Shown here: in pieces, positions 1-6,243 of the stretch
Position numbering within the stretch: the stretch's first letter is position 1
Layout of the letters: each line of letters begins with the position of its first letter
From: Spirogloea muscicola
Taxonomy: Eukaryota; Streptophyta; Zygnematophyceae; Spirogloeales; Spirogloeaceae
Direction of reading: 5' to 3'
NCBI GenBank assembly: GCA_009602725.1
Contig: WELB01000168.1
Coordinates: 286,042 to 300,822 of the forward strand
Length of the DNA stretch: 14,781 nt
Position numbers and translations under genes: made by a program
The notes under the pieces: generated by a model
What the model was told of the DNA's origin: nothing
Database searches by the model: none
The model's input: only the letters and a program-made list of their open reading frames with translations

Positions 1-45
1 CCCGGGGCCTGACCGCGCCCAGCCGCGGCGGGGGCGCGCGCGCAG

Positions 46-2093
46 ATCCCGCCGCGCAAGAGCGCCGCGTCCTACAGGTGAGCACGGCCTGCGCTGCCCC
101 CCACCTGCCCGACCTGGCCTCCCGCCTGCTGCCGCCGCGGCCTCGCTCTGCCAGCCGGGCCTCTGCCGGCGCCTGCCGAGCCGCCGACGCTGCGGCCGCG
201 GCGACTGCCTGCCGGCTGATGCTGTCTGCCGTGTGGGCGGGCGCCGCGGCAGGGCCGACGAGTGGGACATCAACAAATGGGCGTGGGAGGGCGCCCTGCG
301 CGTCGTCTCGCGGGGCGACGAGTGCACCATCAAGCTGGAGGACGCCGCCACCGGTGCGTGCCGCCGGTCACCGCCCGCCGCCGTTAGGGGCCCACCCCTG
401 GCCCCCATCCGCCGTCCCCGAATGGGGGCATGGGCATGCTGCCGCCGCTAGCCCCCGTGCCAGCTGTCCCTCTCTTCTCGTTGCAGTTGACCTATTTGGA
501 GCAGCCCAGCGCGGACGTCTCTCACCCAGGCGCTTGCCTCGTCCTGTGTGCGGAAGGGGAGCTCTTCGCACAAAGCCCTGTGCGGCAGGGGCAGCCACTG
601 CCGGTCGAAGAAGTCATCGATAGCAGCAGGTTTGCATAGACTCATCCCACGGTCTCATCCTACAGTCTGGCCGCACGAAGGCACGAAGGTGTGCCTTTGC
701 TTGTGGTGCAGACCAGGGCAGCATTGCTCACCCTGACTGATCTATGTGAGAGCAATTGGAGGAGAAATGTGAAGTCAGGGTCCACCTAATGTTCCACCTT
801 TGCTTGGTCACTTTGTGTGTTCGTCGCTGTGCTCCTGAGCGGAGCTGCAATTACTCGCCACTGCTTTGTACCTGAAGTTGACGCAATATCCCTGTCCTCG
901 GCATACTGTGCAGATTCTTTGTGCTGCGAATAGAGGACAGTTCAGGTGAGGTTTGACCATGTGCTCCTCTTGCTGTTGGCGCAAGTACTCTGGCCACGCT
1001 CATAGCAGCCTGAAGTAGGTTTGTACCCTCGTTTGCTCAGTTTCTGCCTGTGTGCTTGCGCTGTCGTCCGTCTGTGGCTCACTCCTCCTTTAAGCTCCCT
1101 CCTTCTATTACTTGTGTCTCTCCCTGTGCCTATCAGCATAGCTGGCCTTACCATAAGTGGTGCATTGCTGCCGTCAGGAGAGAACGAAAGGCATGCATTC
1201 ATTGGCATTGGATTCCGGGAGCGCCCGCAGGCGTACGACTTTCAGGCTGCGCTTTATGATCATGTAAAGTAAGTTCAGTATTGGCTTGTGCTCAGACTTT
1301 TCCTGGTGGCTTTTGTGAGTCCTGCTTGAAGCAGTACACCCGTGTGTGAGGGGTTCACTGGCTGTCAGTCACGTAGTTGGAAAACTTGCTTTTGCTGCTG
1401 CCCAGGTACTTGAACAAGAAGAAGGAGGCAGAGGAGATGGAGCAGGAGTACCAGAAGAACCCGTCAACAGACTACAGCCTAAAGGACGGGCAGCTTTTGC
1501 ACCTGGACCTGACTCGGGTGTGAAATGCACTCCTTGACCTGAGATTCTATACCTACTATTGCTGAAGCCGACTCTGCTAAAAGTTATGGATCACGACCTG
1601 CCTAGTAGCTCTGATCTTAGGCTGCCCAGAGAGCAACACAAAGTGAGAGGACATTGCCAGGACTGCCCACGTCAAGCGCCATCGTTCTCTGGTGCAGTTA
1701 TTGTCCGCCTGAACAGTGTACTGGCTTGGCGTGGTCTCCCATTTCTTTTGTGCGCACCGCACTCCCTCCCTCCCTCTCTCCCTCCCTCCCTCCCCCTCCC
1801 TCTTCAAGCTTCAATTTGTGCTGATGCGAGGTGTTGTTTTGCAGCTAAACAGCAGGGGATCCTTCTTCAGCAAAAGCAAAGGCCACCCCCCTTCCCCTGG
1901 GCAAGCGGGCCTGGGCCCACTGTTACCGCCACCACCTTCTGTGGCATCTCCAAGAGCCCCATTGCCCTCTCTTTCAGGGAGCTTGGACGGGCTAGAACCT
2001 GCTGAAGAGGCTGGTGGAACGCCGCAGAATGTGGCAATTGTGGAGTCTACGGAGGACGATTTTGGCGATTTTCAAGAAGCATCTGATCGCTGA
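46..2093 (+). CDS. NECAP: NECAP-family adaptin-ear-binding coat-associated protein, 5'-partial, 7 exons visible
   Basis: Exons by reading frame, splice sites and homology: 46-77, 253-353, 557-629, 914-945, 1178-1268, 1406-1517, 1845-2093. Together they are 690 nt, 229 residues plus TGA. The start codon is upstream of the window. Family members are cytosolic accessory proteins of clathrin-coated vesicles that bind AP-1/AP-2 adaptors. Visible residues 1-120 carry the NECAP (PH-like) domain: IPPRKSAASYRADEWDINKW, then LRVVSRGDECTIKLEDAATG, ELFAQSPV, SSRFFVLRIED, HAFIGIGFRERPQAYDF and YDHVK. A charged stretch follows (YLNKKKEAEEMEQEYQ), then a Pro/Ser/Gly-rich tail. The tail ends in acidic DDFGDFQEASDR, whose FGDF fits the AP-1/GGA ear-binding tetrapeptide. 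Exons 914-945 and 46-77 are only 32 nt each. The donor after 1517 (GTGTGA) is the least certain boundary, and reading through it meets a stop at once. Neighbour GRXS16 is convergent. The family call is firm; the adaptor it uses is inference. Confidence 0.93.
1763..1803 (+). repeat. Polypyrimidine CCCT-type microsatellite inside a NECAP intron
   Basis: Nearly uninterrupted CCCT/CCCTC units lie in the last NECAP intron (1518-1844), about 40 bases before its acceptor TTTTGCAG. The complementary strand is a run of GGGAGGG blocks that could form a G-quadruplex. The tract may also act as an extended polypyrimidine tract for splicing; that is inference. Confidence 0.85.
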
Positions 2094-2607
2094 GGTGTTT
2101 GCTGAGGTGACCTCTGCTACAGCCAGGACAGCAAAGTGGCGGCATAGGACTGCAGGCATCATGCACCCCTGATGGCCTTGTCAGTCGAGCAGCAGAAATG
2201 AGGATCCAAGGCTGCTCCAAGCATCCCTATTGCCTGCCACAGCTACTGCCCTAGACCCGCTAGGTCGCTGGGCTGTACTTGGACTAGAATGACCTCATGA
2301 ATTGCACAACAAACTTAATCACCATTAAAGGTGCACCTGCTCTAGCCATCACTGAGAGCCCCAAGGGCACCACATGATGCTCAAGGCATACGTGCCCGGC
2401 CTTGTGGAGCCTGCATTCTCGTCCCTGTTGACCAGCTCATTGGGCAAGTTGGTATAAGACGACAACTGCAAAAGGCAGCAGTCCTTCAGCGGCACGCTAC
2501 CTTGCTCCTCCGCTAGACAGCCAAAAGTGACTGAACTCGTCAGAAGTCAGGAGTCTTGGTGAGCATCTCCCTTCCAGAATATGCCTTCCCCCTTCCATTC
2601 CCTTCCG
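2094..2607. other. Convergent 3' spacer between NECAP and GRXS16
   Basis: These 514 bases separate the NECAP stop from the GRXS16 stop on the opposite strand and presumably hold both 3' untranslated regions. I see no coding frame with recognisable similarity, no RNA gene and no repeat. The green-algal polyadenylation word TGTAA is not present on either strand here; an ATTAAA near 2323-2328 is the closest thing to a canonical signal, and its use is unproven. Confidence 0.6.
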
Positions 2608-4389
2608 CTACTGTTTCTTCAGCAATGCCTGCAGCTGTCCACTGCTGAGCATTTCTTCCAGGATATCAGCCCCTCCAACGAACTCCCCTCTGACGTATAG
2701 CTGGGGGATGGTGGGCCAACTGCTGAAGTCCTTGAGGGCTTCCCTAACCCCGGCATTGTGCTCCTCATCAAGCACGTTGAGAGTCTCGTAACTCGCCCCT
2801 TGCTCATTCAGGATAGTCAACATCCTGCGAGAGAGGAGAGAGAGCAAGCAGCCCACCAACTGCTACTCAACCAACTGCCTGTTCTGCCCAATAGCAGGCT
2901 CAAGGATATGACTCTTGATCAACCCCCAAGTCGTCCACCCCTTCTTGACTCTTGAGATTCACATCAAGGCCTCCGCACACCACTCAAACCTAGTGTGGCA
3001 GAAATGTCCAAAGCTGCCACTGTGCACCGTAACACGTCGCCCGGAGGTGAGGCCCTGCTGCTGTGGCACTGCACCTGTGTGAGAAGCCGCACTGAGGCGC
3101 CGTGCGTGTACCCTTAATGAAAGCGACTATCTCAAAGTCATTTACTACCTGCACTGCAGTGCAATCAGCAGGCAAGCATCAGAACAAGAAAACAGTCAGG
3201 GGAGTACCAGGCTGTAAAGCTCTGACATCAACTCACCATTGCAACACTTCAATGGCCTTCTGTGCCCCATGACAGACCAGGCTACCCTAGGCTAGTGAGA
3301 GAAGCGAGCTCAGAACGGTGAACATGAGTCGGACCTTGGCAAGCAGCTCAGAAAGAGGCAGTGTGAGCTTGGTGTTCGGCCCAGGCATGAGCTTAATATC
3401 CGGCTTGACACGCCTGACAGTGCGTGTCGTCCAGGCCTTGTTTCCTGACTCATTTCCTGGCGGTACAGCCCCGCCGCTCTGGATGTGCTCCTCCATCCAC
3501 ATCTTCCAAGCCTCACTGAGCGCTGCTCTGTCAGGAGCATCCACGACTGCAACCTGCAGCGCGATGCGAGCAAGCAGCTCTCTTGTTGAGGAAGAAGCCG
3601 TTGAGGAAGAAGCCAGCTGCCTCACTGAAGCTGGCTGCACCACTGGAGTGTGACCTTGAGTCCACAAGGCCGAGCAGGCATGCAAGCTTAGGCATGCCAG
3701 CTTGGGAGCGCGGTTGCTATTATCTTCTTGGTGGCAGGCCTCTGATTGGCTGAGCGCTCAGTTACTCTTGAGCAACAGCCGGCACTCTTACTGCCTTCAG
3801 CTGCCCATGCAGCATTTCCAGGCCACAGCGCAGCTTCCAATGACGGCATGAGACTGCACAACTCACTCTGGCCTATGCATCTTACGGCCGGGGACGACAT
3901 GCTCTGCTCTCAAGGAGCAACTCTATTGAAGTGCCGAGCAGACGACCGCACCGTCACACGTTCATTGTGATTGCAATCTGCATAGCGCAGCGAGATGTGC
4001 AGCGTGGAACGGAGAGGCGTGGGCGTCAAACCTTGACGGAGGCGACTTGGTCGGGCGGCAGGTCCTGGGCGTGCGCCTGCAGGCTGCTGCTGACACGCCT
4101 GGACAGCCCCACGAATTGTAGCTCGCCGGCGGCATCGTAGACGGCATAGATGCCGGGCTTGGCGGGGAACCGCTCAGGCTCGAACGTGCCGTCGTCTTTG
4201 CGCACCAGCAGGGCGGAGGTGTCGGCCAGGAGCGGGAGAGGGCGGGCAGTCGCGGGCGAGGCGGAGGCGCAGCAGGAGGTAGGGCGGGCGGAGGCCGCAG
4301 GGCGATGCAGGCGGGGGGGCGAGACGCGAAGGANGGGCGGGGCTGCGCGGGGCGGCGGGCGGCGGCGGCGGCGGGCGAGCGGCGGCCAT
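2608..4389 (-). CDS. GRXS16: GRXS16-like GIY-YIG / monothiol CGFS glutaredoxin fusion (putatively plastid)
   Basis: Exons in coding order: 4389-4032, 3553-3335, 3148-3075, 2824-2608 (stop TAG). The family places a GIY-YIG nuclease-like domain before a monothiol glutaredoxin domain; the Grx part binds a [2Fe-2S] cluster with glutathione, in chloroplasts in Arabidopsis. Seen here: GIYAVYD then FVGLSRR (GIY-YIG core); EAWKMWMEEHI with the conserved Glu; VPPGNESGNKAW; and the Grx domain with FEIVAFIKGTRTAPQCGFSH (active-site CGFS), WPTIPQLYVRGEF (cis-Pro) and VGGADILEEM. The ATG at 4389 has a good context (GCCATGG) and opens a Pro/Ala/Ser/Arg-rich stretch resembling a plastid transit peptide. That frame differs by one base from the domain frame. 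The four exons sum to 868 nt, one more than a multiple of three, and ambiguous base 4334 lies where the frames must meet, so an assembly indel is the simplest explanation. Without the extra base the product would be about 288 residues. An upstream exon cannot be excluded. CGFS supplies the only cysteine outside the N-terminal region. Confidence 0.95.
4334..4334. other. Ambiguous base (N) in GRXS16 exon 1
   Basis: This is the only undetermined base in the window. It lies in a GC-rich, CCG/CCC-repetitive stretch encoding the presumed transit peptide, a typical place for base-calling or indel error. Upstream of it the ATG-initiated frame is open; downstream the conserved GIY-YIG domain is in a different frame. 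Confidence 0.95.
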
Positions 4390-5097
4390 GGCTGGAGTGC
4401 GTGTGTATGGAGAGACGGAGGGCCATGTGTGTGGCCAAGTACGAAGGCAAGCACACTGACAAATGTACGTCACCTGCTGCTAAGCTGACCCTGACCCGCT
4501 CAGTAACCACGAGTCAGCACGTAGAGGTCGCTAACTGATGCCCGAATACCGGACGGCAATCGACAAGCTCTTTGAGCTACCAGCTATGGCTCGCCCAGCT
4601 TTCTGATGCAACGCATGAGCCTGAGCTCGCTGCAGACAAGCTGACACTCGACGACGCAAGAATGACAAGTAGGCTGCCGGCATGCCCATCAGCTGGATGC
4701 ATATCCTCACGTCGAGCAAATCCCAAACTTGCAATAGTCTCCAGTTAGGTGTGGAAGCGAGGGCCCATGCAGCCGAAAGTGTCGATTGCCGCCGGTAGGA
4801 GGTGAGCTGCGAGGGTAGTCAGAGTGTGTCGGAGCTTTCTCTGCGCAGCACCTCCCACTGCGTGGCCAGCAATGTGCGTCGAAGCGGAACTCTTGTATGC
4901 CTCCGTTACCACCACATCAACCAAGGCTCGTGGGCCTCCGCCAGGTTGTATACCCCTCGCGGGCGGGGCGAGCTGCCGGGGAAAGGTATGCTGCTGGTCA
5001 CCAGGACGACGGAAGCAGCGCGCACATGACCTTCCTTTCCGGCGTGCCTGCTTTCATCAGCCCGCGGTTTTGCTCCGTTCTGTGGCCCCGCGTGGGA
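4390..5097. other. GRXS16 upstream flank, no recognised gene
   Basis: This left part of the divergent spacer between GRXS16 and SEC6 presumably includes the GRXS16 promoter and 5' untranslated region. Open frames occur (for example around 4802-5029) but have no recognisable similarity or supported splice structure. No tRNA-like fold or TATA-type element was evident by eye. Confidence 0.5.
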
Positions 5098-5112
5098 AAG
5101 AGAGAAAGGGCT

Positions 5113-5153
5113 CGCCCATTGAAGATAGGGGCTGGAAAAGCCAGCCCAAAAAA
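5113..5153 (+). repeat. Spacer repeat module A, copy 1
   Basis: The unit begins CGCCCATTGA and contains a small perfect palindrome, GGGCTGG-AAAAG-CCAGCCC (5129-5147), followed by six A residues. Similarity to copy 2 extends leftward through AAAGGGCT from about 5105. Related copies lie at 5349-5388, 5556-5596 and, more diverged, 5954-5995. Confidence 0.88.
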
Positions 5154-5165
5154 CAACCAAAAGAA

Positions 5166-5240
5166 CAAAGCAGCTACGAAGCACTCAGTAACCCCTGCTA
5201 AGCCGCCTCAGGTCTGCGAAGCTGGGCTCCTGGAAGCAGG
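5166..5240 (+). repeat. Spacer repeat module B, copy 1
   Basis: A 75-bp unit starting CAAAGCAGCTACGAAGCACT and ending CTGGAAGCAGG. It aligns without gaps to 5453-5527 at a constant offset of 287 bases, with five mismatches that I counted. It lies just after A copy 1, so A and B form a composite unit repeated in the same order. Confidence 0.88.
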
Positions 5241-5247
5241 TCCCCTG

Positions 5248-5296
5248 GGCAGAGCCAGAGGCAGCAGCGAGGGCTCTGCCGGCACCTGCGTGCCGG
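5248..5296 (+). repeat. Two adjoining small inverted repeats in the repeat-rich spacer
   Basis: GGCAGAGCC at 5248-5256 pairs with GGCTCTGCC at 5272-5280. Next to it, CCGGCAC (5279-5285), CTGC loop, GTGCCGG (5290-5296) forms a perfect 7-bp stem. The two overlap by two bases and lie between B copy 1 and A copy 2. No function is assigned. Confidence 0.75.
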
Positions 5297-5348
5297 TGCA
5301 GCGCGCGGGCCATAGACCTCTGCAGCGAGACGGCCAAGAGAAAGGGCT

Positions 5349-5388
5349 CGCCCATTGAGGATAGGGGCTGGAAAGCCAGCCCAAAAAA
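5349..5388 (+). repeat. Spacer repeat module A, copy 2
   Basis: Offset 236 bases from copy 1, this unit also begins CGCCCATTGA and has the GGGCTGG...CCAGCCC palindrome, one A shorter in the loop, followed by six A residues. The shared AAGAG-AAAGGGCT leader starts at about 5336. Confidence 0.88.
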
Positions 5389-5452
5389 CAAAGCACGAGA
5401 AGGGGGCCAGGGGAAGCGCTGAGGAAAGAAGGAAAACAAGCACAAGAAGAAA

Positions 5453-5527
5453 CAAAGCAGCTACGAAGCACTCAGTAACCTCTGCTAAGCAGCCTCAGGT
5501 CGGAGAAGCTGGGCTCCTGGAAGCGGG
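5453..5527 (+). repeat. Spacer repeat module B, copy 2
   Basis: Second 75-bp copy of module B, five mismatches from 5166-5240. The A-to-B distance is about 50 bases longer than in the first composite unit because a purine-rich stretch (about 5390-5450) intervenes. Confidence 0.88.
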
Positions 5528-5555
5528 AAGAGAAAGCTCTTCTCAGGAAAGTGCG

Positions 5556-5596
5556 CGCCCATTGAGAATAGGGGCTGGAAAAGCCAGCCCAAAAAA
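5556..5596 (+). repeat. Spacer repeat module A, copy 3
   Basis: Third close copy of module A, with the same GGGCTGG-AAAAG-CCAGCCC palindrome and trailing A run. No B module follows; the sequence passes into a more AT-rich stretch. Confidence 0.85.
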
Positions 5597-5823
5597 GAAA
5601 GAACAAAGGAGAGAAGGCGCGCGGGGCGCATGAAATGAAATGGAGGCCAATTCAAGGCGATACATTGTTCAGGCAGAGTCTAGGGCAAACTAAACAGGGC
5701 TACATGATACGGAGTCCTAATCTAAGGTGCCTAAGGAAAAAAAAGAAAGCGGCTGCTGATATTGAAGAATCGGCTGTAAACTGCCAGCCAGATGCATACA
5801 GGTGTTCATGACGGAGCCAAAGG
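5597..5823. other. AT-richer spacer between module A copy 3 and the telomere-like tract
   Basis: I see no gene, recognisable RNA or repeat copy in these bases. The only low-complexity feature is a short A-rich run near 5737-5749. Confidence 0.5.
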
Positions 5824-5860
5824 CCTAAATCCTAAACCCTAAACCCTAAACCCTAAATCC
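5824..5860 (+). repeat. Interstitial telomere-like repeat (CCCTAAA heptamer)
   Basis: About five consecutive heptamers: a variant CCTAAAT, three CCTAAAC units, then another CCTAAAT and a trailing CC. On the other strand this reads TTTAGGG, the telomere repeat of most land plants and of several trebouxiophyte algae. It is too short to be a chromosome end and lies inside a gene-bearing region, so it is an interstitial telomeric sequence, possibly from repair or insertion. It directly abuts the inverted repeat at 5859. Confidence 0.9.
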
Positions 5861-5964
5861 ATTGGGAGTGCCACTTCTTCTTCTCAAAGGCTAGGCAGAC
5901 AGGGCGCCCAAGAAGAGCACAAACAAATCTGACAAGCCGCAAGAAGAAGTGGCACTCCCAATGG
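5859..5964 (+). repeat. Perfect 24-bp inverted repeat with 58-bp spacer
   Basis: The left arm 5859-5882 (starting CCATTGGGAGTGCCACTTCT) is the exact reverse complement of the right arm 5941-5964. The 58-base loop (5883-5940) shows no coding potential. I see no obvious target-site duplication in the immediate flanks. Possible readings are a foldback/MITE-like remnant, a hairpin RNA source, or a by-product of a repair event that also left the telomeric heptamers. The right arm overlaps the diverged module A copy. Confidence 0.9.
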
Positions 5965-5995
5965 GGGCAAGGGCTGCGAAAAGCCAGCCCAAAAA
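5954..5995 (+). repeat. Spacer repeat module A, diverged copy 4
   Basis: It keeps a CCCA-ATGG variant of the CCCATTG start, GGGCTG(C)G, AAAAGCCAGCCC and the trailing A run, but has more changes than copies 1-3. Its left end is shared with the right arm of the 24-bp inverted repeat. Confidence 0.65.
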
Positions 5996-6243
5996 GAATT
6001 CACAAAGGTTCAAGAAGAGAGAGAGGGGACGTCAGTACCCTATGAGTGAGAACGAGTGGTTTTGAAAGGGTGAAGGTGAAGGCGAACTTGCGAACTGGCT
6101 GCCGTTACCGTGCTGGCAGATGTCGCTGCAGAAGCAGCCCGGGTGCCGTCGTCGCCCGTCGCGCCCCAGCCGGGCCCGTACCTCGAGCCGCCTCGCCCCA
6201 GCCGCCTGTACCGCGTCCCAGCCTCGCTCGCTGCTCCGCCATC
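5996..6243 (+). promoter_or_regulatory. SEC6 upstream flank and probable 5' untranslated region
   Basis: The sequence changes from AT-balanced to strongly GC-rich at about 6100. The SEC6 frame stays open upstream of the ATG, but I find no in-frame ATG there, so translation most likely starts at 6244. No TATA box is evident. The promoter role is inferred from position only. Confidence 0.45.

Noticed and set aside
78-623. 181-codon plus-strand frame at the left end.
   Set aside because: It is Ala/Arg/Pro-rich translation of GC-rich introns and out-of-frame NECAP exons; the NECAP frame explains the conserved residues.
5129-5153. Hairpin followed by an A run, read as an intrinsic terminator.
   Set aside because: The run is A on the plus strand and precedes the hairpin as T on the minus strand, so neither orientation has the hairpin-then-T order. 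It also recurs as part of a repeat family in nuclear DNA.
4906-5471. Several overlapping minus-strand open frames with near-identical peptides (containing FWAGF and WASPF).
   Set aside because: They are the same reading of repeat modules A and B. The similarity comes from the DNA repeat, with no start, splice or homology support for a protein.
5105-5608. Regularly spaced repeats as a CRISPR array.
   Set aside because: Repeat spacing is irregular (236, then 207 bases), the modules are composite and the setting is a eukaryotic nuclear genome with no cas genes.
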